Shown here one piece after another: positions 31,565 through 40,655 of a stretch of 64,000 nt of DNA. This DNA is from a virus. Position 1 is the first letter of the stretch, and every line of letters begins with the position of its first letter. The notes under the pieces were generated by a model. The model did no database searches. It was not told where the DNA came from and worked only from the letters and a program-made list of their open reading frames with translations. Location: the IMG/VR virus record IMGVR_UViG_3300042544_002864, positions 1-64,000 of that record. The stretch is one strand, 5' to 3'. The position numbers were made by a program, and so were the translations under genes.

Positions 31565-32253
31565 TCTACTTTCTTTAGAATCTTTTTAATAATTTCCATT
31601 TTCTTTTTACCGCCTTCACCTTTGAATTTATTCCAAATACCAAAGGCTCCAAAAGCAAAACTATCAGCAAAATCCTCTCTTGGATTTCTTGATGTATATT
31701 TTCTACAAAAATCAGAATCTTCTTTATAAATCCAGTTAGATAGTTTATGACCAGCTATTTCTCTGCCTTTTCTTTTCTCTTCATATCTAGCATAACCATC
31801 AGGAACATTTGCTCTTCTATCTAATTTTTTCCAACCAGATATTGCTTTCCACTCTCTTGAAAACGATACTTTTTCTAAATGATCTATACAATGTCCTATT
31901 TCATGAACAACTACAAATAAATCATATGGTATATCATTTGTACCATTTTCAAACTCTCTTTTGAATTTAAATATAGAAGGATTTAGAGTCATCTGTTTCT
32001 TCTTAGATGAATCATGCCATCTACCATGAACACCACCCAAATCTTTACAGATTATTTTATCTATTTTATTTTTGATAAATGATTTATCAAACATCTTAAA
32101 AGCTTTCTTAATTAATTTTAAATGATTAATGTCAAAGTTATCATCTACTTCAACTCCATATTCCTTATTAAAGAAATCAACCATTTCAATGACTTTTTCT
32201 GAAGGAACTTCTTCTTTAGATTCAAATATCGAAAAATGTTTAAGATGTTTCAT
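31561..32253 (-). CDS. tagged zinc metalloprotease (zincin)
   Basis: 230 residues starting MKHLKHFSIFESKEE, with I-F-E at 9-11. The zinc-binding motif HEIGH lies at 117-121 (FVVVHEIGHCIDHLEK), and PREDFADSF near residue 200 supplies a likely third ligand (Glu or Asp), the HExxH...E layout of many zincins. If packaged and injected it could cleave host proteins at entry; alternatively it may process virion proteins. The catalytic call rests on clear motifs; substrate and packaging are inferred. Exact late-type motif 3 bases before the ATG. Confidence 0.75.
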   Translation of the reverse strand: MKHLKHFSIFESKEEVPSEKVIEMVDFFNKEYGVEVDDNFDINHLKLIKKAFKMFDKSFIKNKIDKIICKDLGGVHGRWHDSSKKKQMTLNPSIFKFKREFENGTNDIPYDLFVVVHEIGHCIDHLEKVSFSREWKAISGWKKLDRRANVPDGYARYEEKRKGREIAGHKLSNWIYKEDSDFCRKYTSRNPREDFADSFAFGAFGIWNKFKGEGGKKKMEIIKKILKKVD

Positions 32254-32256
32254 GTC

Positions 32257-32268
32257 TTATATATTAAA
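32257..32268 (-). promoter_or_regulatory. late-type promoter motif TTTAATATATAA, short spacing
   Basis: Exact motif, 3 bases before the ATG at 32253. Confidence 0.6.
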
Positions 32269-32275
32269 TATAAGA

Positions 32276-34759
32276 TTATTTTTTTTCAACAACAACCAAT
32301 TTAATACCAACATTATACTTAGTTATAATACTTTCCTCAAGAGTCCTTAACATAGATTCTAATAGTGAAGTTTCATCAGATGTTGCTGATTCCTGGCCTT
32401 CTAGTGGTCCTATCTGACCACCATCCGGGAAACCAGAGATAAATCCAGTTGCTGATTTCATAGGACCTCTTTTTGTAAAGGTTATTTTACCATTGACTTT
32501 TTTACTATTCGCTGTTGTTGGATTTAATATAGCAATTATATACTCATTTGTCGAACCCACACTAGATGAACTAGATGTAGATGGTGAACCTTTTTCAAGT
32601 GAAAACTCTATTTCTTTTTTAACAGACTTTTGTTCATTATTAGATTTCTTGTTCATTGTTATTGAAATTGATATCTTATAAGAACCAATAGAATCATCAC
32701 TACCAGTTTCTATATATTGTTCAGATATAATATTATAAGTAGCCTCTGTTGAATTTAAACTTGTTACTTGTTGACCAGTTCCAGCACCATTAGGAGCATT
32801 ATATGAAACATCACTAGTGATAAATTGCCACTCACCTGGAATCGATTGTGATTTTATAGAAAATTTAATATCATCATTGCTAAGAGATTTAATATCATCT
32901 GTTGTCATTTTACCAGATATTATAGTCTTTGGAACATAAACATCAATCATTAAACTACCATCTCCTAAAACATCAATAACTTCTGATTTATTTTTCTCAA
33001 CCATTTCTTGAGACTGACTTTGAGTAGCTGTTGATTGTGTTGTTCCTGGTGTATCAGCAGCAACATCAACGGCACTCTGAGTATTACCTAAAGGATCACT
33101 CGCTTTATCAGCTCCAACATTTTTTGTAGCTTGGTCCCAATCATTTTTTGTAGCTAATGTGTAAGTAAATTTGTTTCCATATTTTTCTTTGTGTTTTTCA
33201 CAATGTTGAAAGAATTCATTTAAACTATCAGAAGTTGGAAATACCTGAGAACCCTCAGACCAACTACCAACATTAACACCACCTGGATAACCTAAATGTA
33301 TTTTTATACCATTATCAACCAAATCATTAGGTGTTATAGTCTCAGGTGCAGTTAAGTTACTTGGATTGAATGTATCGGGACTTGAGAAATCTAAGTCTCT
33401 CCAAACCAACTGTGATGCTCCTGGTGTTACTTTCATAGCCTTAGCTCCTTTATATTCAGATACATAATAAGTATCGATATATTGAGATGGTGCTAAAACA
33501 GGAAGACCACTTTTTAAAACAGGGTCACCATTTTCACTACCAGCTATTTTAACATAATCCTTCATAAATATTTTCTTACCAACTGAATCTATCCAAGGTT
33601 TAACATTTTTAAGATTCTTCTCAGTTAACCAAGAGTCAGTTATAGTAAACTCTAAACCAGGAACCGTTGAAAATAAATAATGTTTAACATCCCAAGAATC
33701 ATCTTCTTTTTTATACATTATATACAACTTATCACCAAATTGATCTGTGTATTTATCACCTGGTGATAAACACTGATTTCTTATAGCAACTATATTTAAC
33801 TTATTAACTTCCGTAGATAAAACATAACTTTTAATCTTCATCAATTCCTCAATAATTTTAGCATCTGGATTTTCAGCTGGTTTAGGCTTTGGAGCTTCGA
33901 CAGGAATAGATTGTGTTGATGCTATAGGAGTATCCATCGGTGGTTGATCAAAAGTAGTATCAGAAGAACCACTTGTTGGTGTATACGGAACAGGCTCTTT
34001 TGATGTCATAGTATTATCCTTCACAGTAGATTGCCAAGTATCACCTTTTTGACCTTCGGCTATTCTATCTAACTTAGCTACATTTTCATTATCAACAATG
34101 TAAACATTTTTAGAAAGAAATTTAGGATCTTTTAATTGTTGATATAATTGTAAACTACCAAGTAAGGCTGGTGTTGCTACAACAGGAGCTCCTAAGTTAC
34201 CCAAAAATGGACCACCTTTTGAACCCATTAATATCTGAACAAAGTCATCAAACCAATTTAAAAAATTATCACCAAGTATAGCTCTTTGTGTTGAATTTGC
34301 AGTACCTAAATTTATTTTAGCAAAATTATCTTTTAGATTTACATTTATAGATGATTCTTTAATATTAATCATATTAAATTTATGGTCTAGTTTAAGACCC
34401 TCACCTTCATTTACATATACTTGAGTCCTGTGGTCAAATATTAGTGATTTCATTGTTAAGTAATCACCAGTACCTAATCCACTTAATTTTTTCTCAAGAT
34501 TTATATTATAGTGATCAGAGGATATAAATTCAGGACTATTTTGGTCTCCGTTTTCAAAAACAACAGTAACAACCTTACCCTTTTCAGGAACAGCAAATCC
34601 ATTACCAGCTAAATCTTTCCAAGGATTAGCCCAAGGTAAATCTTCAACAGGAACATCGTCAAAAACATCAAAAACTCTGATTTTAACTCTTCCTATTTTT
34701 TTAGGATCTTCACAATCTTCAACAACACCAACGTATGTTTTACCACTTTTTACTTGCAT
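32276..34759 (-). CDS. gp5-like baseplate hub/spike protein with degenerate L,D-transpeptidase-like domain
   Basis: 827 residues. The N-terminus (GKTYVGVVEDCEDPKKIGRV, then IRVFDVFDD and LPWANPW) is the OB-fold of T4 gp5/VgrG-type spike proteins. A beta-helix-like stretch follows (residues 95-165). Near 485-505 is GIKIHLGYPGG ... WSEGSQVF, homologous to the protein at 9607-10200 but with Ser in place of the catalytic Cys, so this copy is probably non-catalytic. The C-terminal part has Ig-like and OmpA-like features. It would form the cell-puncturing tip. Late-type motif 5 bases before the ATG. Confidence 0.75.
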   Translation of the reverse strand: MQVKSGKTYVGVVEDCEDPKKIGRVKIRVFDVFDDVPVEDLPWANPWKDLAGNGFAVPEKGKVVTVVFENGDQNSPEFISSDHYNINLEKKLSGLGTGDYLTMKSLIFDHRTQVYVNEGEGLKLDHKFNMINIKESSINVNLKDNFAKINLGTANSTQRAILGDNFLNWFDDFVQILMGSKGGPFLGNLGAPVVATPALLGSLQLYQQLKDPKFLSKNVYIVDNENVAKLDRIAEGQKGDTWQSTVKDNTMTSKEPVPYTPTSGSSDTTFDQPPMDTPIASTQSIPVEAPKPKPAENPDAKIIEELMKIKSYVLSTEVNKLNIVAIRNQCLSPGDKYTDQFGDKLYIMYKKEDDSWDVKHYLFSTVPGLEFTITDSWLTEKNLKNVKPWIDSVGKKIFMKDYVKIAGSENGDPVLKSGLPVLAPSQYIDTYYVSEYKGAKAMKVTPGASQLVWRDLDFSSPDTFNPSNLTAPETITPNDLVDNGIKIHLGYPGGVNVGSWSEGSQVFPTSDSLNEFFQHCEKHKEKYGNKFTYTLATKNDWDQATKNVGADKASDPLGNTQSAVDVAADTPGTTQSTATQSQSQEMVEKNKSEVIDVLGDGSLMIDVYVPKTIISGKMTTDDIKSLSNDDIKFSIKSQSIPGEWQFITSDVSYNAPNGAGTGQQVTSLNSTEATYNIISEQYIETGSDDSIGSYKISISITMNKKSNNEQKSVKKEIEFSLEKGSPSTSSSSSVGSTNEYIIAILNPTTANSKKVNGKITFTKRGPMKSATGFISGFPDGGQIGPLEGQESATSDETSLLESMLRTLEESIITKYNVGIKLVVVEKK

Positions 34760-34764
34760 ATAAA

Positions 34765-34776
34765 TTATATATTAAA
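34765..34776 (-). promoter_or_regulatory. late-type promoter motif TTTAATATATAA, short spacing
   Basis: Exact motif, 5 bases before the gp5-like gene. Confidence 0.6.
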
Positions 34777-34797
34777 AAGATCATTTGTTACTGAAAA

Positions 34798-36714
34798 TTA
34801 ACCACCTTTTATAATACCACCAATTTGGTTACCAAGAACTGATCCCAATGAATCACCTGCAAAATCTCTTACAGCATTTTGAACATCAAAGAAAGATGTT
34901 GGTGAAACTCCTCCTGTACTAGCAGCTCCTCCGACAAGCGGTATATTGGAAATATAATTTGGAACGGTGCTAAATCCATTAGCTCTTTCTCCATCCATAC
35001 CAGCATGATTTGGATGTGATGTGTATACATTGGTAGGAGCTCTCATTCTTCCAAGACCGGATGAATTTCTAACTTTTTCCAATGTATTATTTAACAATCT
35101 GAGTCTAGTATCAACCTGACCTCTTATTTCTCTTTCTACCGTACTCTGTAGACTCTTAGCTAAATTTTCTCCAGCTTTTTTAGAAGCTTCTTTAAATGCT
35201 TCTAGTCCTTCTTTTACTTTGGCTTTTCTTTGAGCTTTTTTATCAACACTATTATTACTTGTATCTCCACCTTCTGGATCTGGTGTTTCATTTTTTCCTT
35301 TATCATCACCAGATTGTTGGTCAGCTATTTTTCCCTTTGTTTGTGCCTCATTTACAACAGATACGTTCCAACCATCAAAAACAATAGGACTTGAAACACC
35401 ATTTGATTTTAGAGTGTTAGTTCCAATTGTAAAAAATTTAGGAACAGAAACATCCTTAACTCCACCACTATTCGTATTATCGGTTGCTGCTCTACCTCCT
35501 GGGTTACCAACTTTCCAAATAGCTCCATTATTATACCCAACATACTGACCAAATCTTTGTTCATCTGGAGTCCATCTTTCAAATTTAGTAGAAACATATT
35601 TATAATCCATTGTAACGGTTGCTCCACCAAAGTCTTTAATACCTCCTTCATAGTCAATTTCTGAATCATGTGGTGGTGTATCAAAGAAAAGTTGACACTC
35701 TTTAAGTGAATAAATATGTCTACTTAGGTTATCCTTTATTGTTTCTAAATCCCCAGTATCAATAGCTTTTCTAACTCTTTGATAGTTTCTACACTCAGAA
35801 ATAACTATATCACAATTAAATCTTAATAGATTTTCCATTATTAAGTTTTTACCATTTGGCTTAGACCAATATAAAAGTTTATATAAGTGTTGTAATGTAC
35901 CAAATGTTAACGATACATCTTCTGAAAATGTCAATTTAATAAAATCCTCTCTATAACTTGTTAGATATTTTTTCTTATTAGAAGTATTTCCAATCATTAA
36001 AAGTTCTAACCCACCTATCTTCTTAATATAATAAGATAAATAAGCTTTTTTACCTGGTTGATAATAACTAGCTTGTGACGGCGTATTTGCTTCATTTGGT
36101 ATATTAATAGACTGTGTTTTTTGAGTATTTGGAACTTGTTTAGGAGTACCCTTTACTTTGAATAACTTCTCAAATTGTAATTTGAAATCTATCATTACAT
36201 TCTTTTTAGAAGCTATCTCACTAACGTTACTAAATTGTTCAATAAAATCCTCAACTGATCCATTAAGTAATGGAGAACTAACACCGTCTATAATCAACTC
36301 AAATCCAAAAAATACGGGATCGTTATTCTCATATGGAGTGTAGTTAAAATTTGCTAACCTAAGACCTGGTGCGGTTTCTGAACCATCCCATGCTTCCTTT
36401 ACACCTGAATCATTTCTAAGTGGTGTTTTACCATCAATTACATGTAATCCATTTTTAAAATAGTCAGTTGATGTATCACCAAACATCGCCAAGTAATCTC
36501 TTGTAGTATAAGGACCTGTAAATGATTTTGTTCCTAGATTTTTAGTTAAATCAAATCTTCCAGATGTTGATAGCTCTTTTGTGTTGTCATTTTTACCAAA
36601 AAGTCCTTTAGAAAATTGAGGATGTGTATCTAATAAATTACCATACCAATCCTTTCCATATCTAGAGTTTGGTCTAAATCCAGGTTGATCTCTATCTAAA
36701 TTAAGAAGTGCCAT
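34798..36714 (-). CDS. virion structural protein, probably baseplate
   Basis: 638 residues. The N-terminal 350 residues have a structural-protein look (NLDRDQPGFRPNSRYGKDWYG, DPVFFGFELIIDG), with a repeated F-E-L pattern. Residues about 490-560 are a charged coiled coil (KKAQRKAKVKEGLEAFKEA), and the end is Gly-rich with an amphipathic helix (FAGDSLGSVLGNQIGGIIKGG). No enzyme motif. It sits between the gp5-like gene and the hydrolase-bearing baseplate genes on the same strand, and has its own late-type motif 20 bases upstream. Confidence 0.6.
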   Translation of the reverse strand: MALLNLDRDQPGFRPNSRYGKDWYGNLLDTHPQFSKGLFGKNDNTKELSTSGRFDLTKNLGTKSFTGPYTTRDYLAMFGDTSTDYFKNGLHVIDGKTPLRNDSGVKEAWDGSETAPGLRLANFNYTPYENNDPVFFGFELIIDGVSSPLLNGSVEDFIEQFSNVSEIASKKNVMIDFKLQFEKLFKVKGTPKQVPNTQKTQSINIPNEANTPSQASYYQPGKKAYLSYYIKKIGGLELLMIGNTSNKKKYLTSYREDFIKLTFSEDVSLTFGTLQHLYKLLYWSKPNGKNLIMENLLRFNCDIVISECRNYQRVRKAIDTGDLETIKDNLSRHIYSLKECQLFFDTPPHDSEIDYEGGIKDFGGATVTMDYKYVSTKFERWTPDEQRFGQYVGYNNGAIWKVGNPGGRAATDNTNSGGVKDVSVPKFFTIGTNTLKSNGVSSPIVFDGWNVSVVNEAQTKGKIADQQSGDDKGKNETPDPEGGDTSNNSVDKKAQRKAKVKEGLEAFKEASKKAGENLAKSLQSTVEREIRGQVDTRLRLLNNTLEKVRNSSGLGRMRAPTNVYTSHPNHAGMDGERANGFSTVPNYISNIPLVGGAASTGGVSPTSFFDVQNAVRDFAGDSLGSVLGNQIGGIIKGG

Positions 36715-36734
36715 TTTAATAAATCTATTTTTTA

Positions 36735-36746
36735 TTATATATTAAA
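36735..36746 (-). promoter_or_regulatory. late-type promoter motif TTTAATATATAA
   Basis: Exact motif on the minus strand, 20 bases before the ATG at 36714. Confidence 0.6.
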
Positions 36747-36764
36747 AAGTAATGGTTACTTATG

Positions 36765-38189
36765 TTATGAGTAAGCAGTTCCATTTTTCTCAAGCACTGA
36801 CCAATAGTAAGCAAATTTTTCTTTCCTATCAGCCAAACCATTATCACCACCATTAACCCATCTTGATATTTTAGTAACAACGGCTTCGGTTGCTCCTTCT
36901 TTAGCCTTTTTAGGGAAGTTTTTAACACCTTTTGGACCAGCAACAGACCAGAACCAAACAGAGCAATCAGCAGCAAATTTTCCCTCTAATAATTCTGGAT
37001 TAGCTACAACATCATCATTTTTCCCTTTAGATACTAAATATTTATTATATTCTGTATAATTTGCTTTTCCGGTTATTTGTATATAACCCCTTCCTTTATA
37101 TCTAACTCCATCTCCAGGTTTATTATTACCTAAGTCACTTCTTCCTTCGTAGGCTTTTCCAGTTGCGAACTCTCTCTTCCATTGAAATTTACCAGATTCG
37201 TGAGCACATTGAGCAAGAAAATGAGCTTGTTCAAGAGGGCTTGTTATACCATAATCTTTCATAGCTTTAATAACCTCTGGTGGTGGTGTTGTAGATGCTT
37301 TACCCGGTTTATATTTCACAATTTCTTTTGCAATTTCAGTTTTCTCTTCCGCTGAAATGTTTTGACCCTCAGATATTTGAGTAAGATAAGTATTGTAAAC
37401 CTCTTTCAACTCTTCATCTCCTGCAAAAATATCTTCTGAATATTCTGGATCCAAATCTTCAGGGTTTGTGTTATCATCAAATACCCAATCAGCTGGTTCA
37501 GTTATTATTTTTAAATCTCCAGTGACGCTATATGATCCACTAGTTGGGCCAACTATTACAAAGGTGTCTTTCTTTTCAACATTAAACTTAAAATCTCCTT
37601 TTAACTTAGAGTCAACAAAAACTGGCTCAGTTGTTATAGGTTTTTCTGGCTTTGGTTTAAGATTATCTTCCACCCACTTATTCCAGATATCAAAGTATCC
37701 TTCTGGATGACTTGGAACAACAGCAGGATCAAATGTTGGTTGAACTATCTCATAAAAAGGTGGTAATGATTGTGTTAATCCAGAATAATATTTAGCAAAT
37801 AAACCAGTTGTGTAATCTTTGGTTGGATTCAACCAGTCACCAAGTGATTTTATATTAATATTAATATCATTAATAAATTTAGTTACAAAATCATCAGTTG
37901 TTTTAAATATATCATTTGAAGGTTTTGGCTCAAAATTATAAGATAATCCGGCTATATCATAAGCTCTATTTTTCCCAGTTGAGTTAGGAGGATCTCCAGG
38001 ACCAGGTGGTATATCATATATAACTGGTTCAAATTTAATAAAATAATCTTTCCTACCACTTTTATATAGTGTTAGTTTAATATCACCTATACCTAAGTTA
38101 TCAGGTTTTGGTTCTTTCCAATATTTACCATCGGTAGATATTTTACCTCTTAGTCTTACTTGTTTTATAATTTCTTCTTCTTTAGCCAT
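36765..38189 (-). CDS. baseplate protein with C-terminal GH19 glycosidase
   Basis: 474 residues. Residues 1-180 are an anchoring domain (VRLRGKISTDGKYWKEPKPD ... PSHPEGYFDIWNKWVEDN) nearly identical to the start of the next gene upstream. After a linker and an acidic region (about 240-300), a GH19 domain begins: LAQCAHESGKF (catalytic Glu), YKGRGYIQITGK, and the late WVNGG motif. It should be a virion-borne muramidase that opens the cell wall at entry. It is separate from the free endolysin at 3643-4461. It is co-transcribed with the gp27-like gene nine bases upstream. Confidence 0.8.
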   Translation of the reverse strand: MAKEEEIIKQVRLRGKISTDGKYWKEPKPDNLGIGDIKLTLYKSGRKDYFIKFEPVIYDIPPGPGDPPNSTGKNRAYDIAGLSYNFEPKPSNDIFKTTDDFVTKFINDININIKSLGDWLNPTKDYTTGLFAKYYSGLTQSLPPFYEIVQPTFDPAVVPSHPEGYFDIWNKWVEDNLKPKPEKPITTEPVFVDSKLKGDFKFNVEKKDTFVIVGPTSGSYSVTGDLKIITEPADWVFDDNTNPEDLDPEYSEDIFAGDEELKEVYNTYLTQISEGQNISAEEKTEIAKEIVKYKPGKASTTPPPEVIKAMKDYGITSPLEQAHFLAQCAHESGKFQWKREFATGKAYEGRSDLGNNKPGDGVRYKGRGYIQITGKANYTEYNKYLVSKGKNDDVVANPELLEGKFAADCSVWFWSVAGPKGVKNFPKKAKEGATEAVVTKISRWVNGGDNGLADRKEKFAYYWSVLEKNGTAYS

Positions 38190-38198
38190 TTTATTTTA

Positions 38199-40619
38199 TT
38201 ATATTTGTTCTAAATTACCTACTACCTCAGTTCCATTTTCAAGTAATTGTTTAACTGTTAATTTATATTTAACACCTGCGCTATCTTGTACCGTAAGAAC
38301 TTCACCAATCACATAAACGCTATTTGGTAAAATTGGAGGAGTAGATGCTGTAGTTCCTGGAACAACTGGATTATCATTAATTTGTTTTTCTTCTGGTTTT
38401 TTAGCAACTGGAGTTGGATCTTCCATTTCCTGTTTAGTTTTACCAAGTTCACTTCTAACAAGACTTAATTCCTGTTTAAGACTTCCTCTTCTAAAAGAAT
38501 ATGAAATATTAGATATTATATACTTACCAGAGTATCTATAATTCATTGAATCTTCAGTTGGTGTTGCACTAGGATTAATAATATCAATAGTAACTCTCAT
38601 GTATTTATATAAACAAAAATTAGGATTTGATAGTGTCACATCAACCCCTATCTTAGTTAAGTTGTCAAGATTTATTCTATTTTGAGTATAAGCATAGTTA
38701 TAGTTTTTATGCATATTATCTGTATCTAACTTACCTAAAAACTTTGTTATAATATTTTCTTTGAAGAATTTATCATCAGCTTGTTTACCCTTTAGAATCA
38801 ATGATGACTTACCGTCAGATGTCGATGAATCTACATCAAAGACTAAAAATGATTTTGTAACTCTATCATAATATTTAGCTACGGTCAAATAACCAACCTC
38901 AAGTGACTTTTTAGTTGAATTATTTTTAGTTGTATATTTTTCAAAAAATAATGAAGATGAATTGAAAGTTTGATCATTTGTTAACCTAAGTGGAATAATT
39001 CTATCCTGATCTTCTGGAGTAGATGTTTTTGAACTACCAGCTGTATCAATAACAACATCTCCGGTTACATTTCTAGTTTGTTCTTTCTCAACATCAACAT
39101 AATTAAAACAATAGTAATAATCTATATAACCTAACATGAATGATTTATCTGATATGTATGAATGTTGTATAACATCATTGATAAAATCATAAGGTTTTTT
39201 GTTAGTACTTCTCCAAGTCATTGAATCATCTGCACTAGTTATATTTGAATTAAAACCAAGTCCTAATTCTTTACTAACTTCTCTTAATACTTCAAATGAA
39301 GTTCCTTTATATGACTTATTTTTTATTATATAAAGATTTGGTATATCTATCGTTCCTCTTATTGTATAAGTTTGTCCTGATTTTTCAGGACTTTTATCAA
39401 ATCCATCTATTTTAAAAACTAAATGTATAGACTTTATATTTTCAGAGGTTGAGTTCAGGAAAAGATCAACAGAAGTTTGGTCTTGTGGAGTTCCGTCTCC
39501 CTTCAATATATTTTGAGTATCTTTAAAATTAAATTCAAGTTTTGGTATTATACCATCATGATATAAATTCATACTGACTAAATCTTCTGTTTTTATTTGA
39601 TATCCAGAATACCAAATAAATGGAGTATATCCTAACCCATCAGTAACCGGTTTTTGACCAGATGCAGCCGGATTAACTACGGTATCTTGTGAGAATTTTA
39701 TAGGAGGAACACTGATAGTAGGTGGATCTATTTGACTAATTATTGGTCTTGTTCCATCCACGTTTTTCTCCTTAGGAGTTTCTTTATTTTTCTCATCCTG
39801 TGCAATTAGCTCCTGTTTAGGTAAAACTTTAATCGATATCTCTTTATACTCTATTTTTTCGTTATCAGATGAAACAGTTATGACATAATCACCTGGTTCT
39901 GTAAATTGTATTTCTTTGAAATCAATTTTAGCAGAGTCAACATCTGGTATTTTCTCCATTGCAATCTCAGTAATACCCGTTATCTCACCTGGTCCGGATT
40001 TTTTCTTTAATAATATTTTACCACTAAGAGCCGGAACACTTGTTGGTGGCACATCAGAGTTTGGAGCAGGATCTTGTTTTGGTTTTGGAGTATTATTTTC
40101 CTCTACCCATTTATTCCAGATATCAAAGTATCCTTCTGGATGACTTGGAACAACAGCAGGATCAAATGTTGGTTGAACTACCTCATAAAAAGGTGGTAAT
40201 GATTGTGTTCCTGATTGTGTTAACCCAGAATAATACTTAGTAAAACTTTTAACCCATGCAGGATTACCAAATCCAGAAGATTTAATATTAACATTAAGAC
40301 CTTCGATGAAATTAGTTATAAAATCATCTGTTGTTTTAAATTTATCATTAGATGGTTTTGGTTCAAATCCATAAAATACTCCAAATTTATCATTAATTCT
40401 ATTTACACCTGTTGAGTTAGGAGGATCTCCCGGAGCAGGTGGTGTATCATATATAACAGGTTCAAATGAAACAAGATAGTCTTTCCTACCTTTCTTACTT
40501 AAAGTTAATACAGCATCTCCAATACCTAGGTTATCGGGTTTAGGCTCTTTCCAGAATTTACCATCACTAGATATTTTACCTCTTAATCGAACACTTTTAA
40601 CTTTTACATAATCAGACAT
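38199..40619 (-). CDS. baseplate hub protein (gp27-like) with shared N-terminal domain
   Basis: 806 residues. Residues 1-190 are the anchoring domain shared with the GH19 gene (VRLRGKISSDGKFWKEPKPD). The middle has a beta-sandwich linker. From about 330 to 750 it resembles phage hub proteins of the gp27/gpD type: GTSFEVLREVSKELGLGF, then DDSMTW, and late RYSGKYIISNISYSFRRGS. The C-terminal 50 residues are extended. It probably forms the central hub that holds the gp5-like spike. A variant late-type motif lies 3 bases before the ATG. Confidence 0.7.
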   Translation of the reverse strand: MSDYVKVKSVRLRGKISSDGKFWKEPKPDNLGIGDAVLTLSKKGRKDYLVSFEPVIYDTPPAPGDPPNSTGVNRINDKFGVFYGFEPKPSNDKFKTTDDFITNFIEGLNVNIKSSGFGNPAWVKSFTKYYSGLTQSGTQSLPPFYEVVQPTFDPAVVPSHPEGYFDIWNKWVEENNTPKPKQDPAPNSDVPPTSVPALSGKILLKKKSGPGEITGITEIAMEKIPDVDSAKIDFKEIQFTEPGDYVITVSSDNEKIEYKEISIKVLPKQELIAQDEKNKETPKEKNVDGTRPIISQIDPPTISVPPIKFSQDTVVNPAASGQKPVTDGLGYTPFIWYSGYQIKTEDLVSMNLYHDGIIPKLEFNFKDTQNILKGDGTPQDQTSVDLFLNSTSENIKSIHLVFKIDGFDKSPEKSGQTYTIRGTIDIPNLYIIKNKSYKGTSFEVLREVSKELGLGFNSNITSADDSMTWRSTNKKPYDFINDVIQHSYISDKSFMLGYIDYYYCFNYVDVEKEQTRNVTGDVVIDTAGSSKTSTPEDQDRIIPLRLTNDQTFNSSSLFFEKYTTKNNSTKKSLEVGYLTVAKYYDRVTKSFLVFDVDSSTSDGKSSLILKGKQADDKFFKENIITKFLGKLDTDNMHKNYNYAYTQNRINLDNLTKIGVDVTLSNPNFCLYKYMRVTIDIINPSATPTEDSMNYRYSGKYIISNISYSFRRGSLKQELSLVRSELGKTKQEMEDPTPVAKKPEEKQINDNPVVPGTTASTPPILPNSVYVIGEVLTVQDSAGVKYKLTVKQLLENGTEVVGNLEQI

Positions 40620-40622
40620 GAT

Positions 40623-40634
40623 TTATATATTTTA
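40623..40634 (-). promoter_or_regulatory. late-type promoter motif TAAAATATATAA, short spacing
   Basis: Variant motif, 3 bases before the ATG at 40619. Confidence 0.4.
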
Positions 40635-40655
40635 TATCATGTTCTTCAGTGAGAA

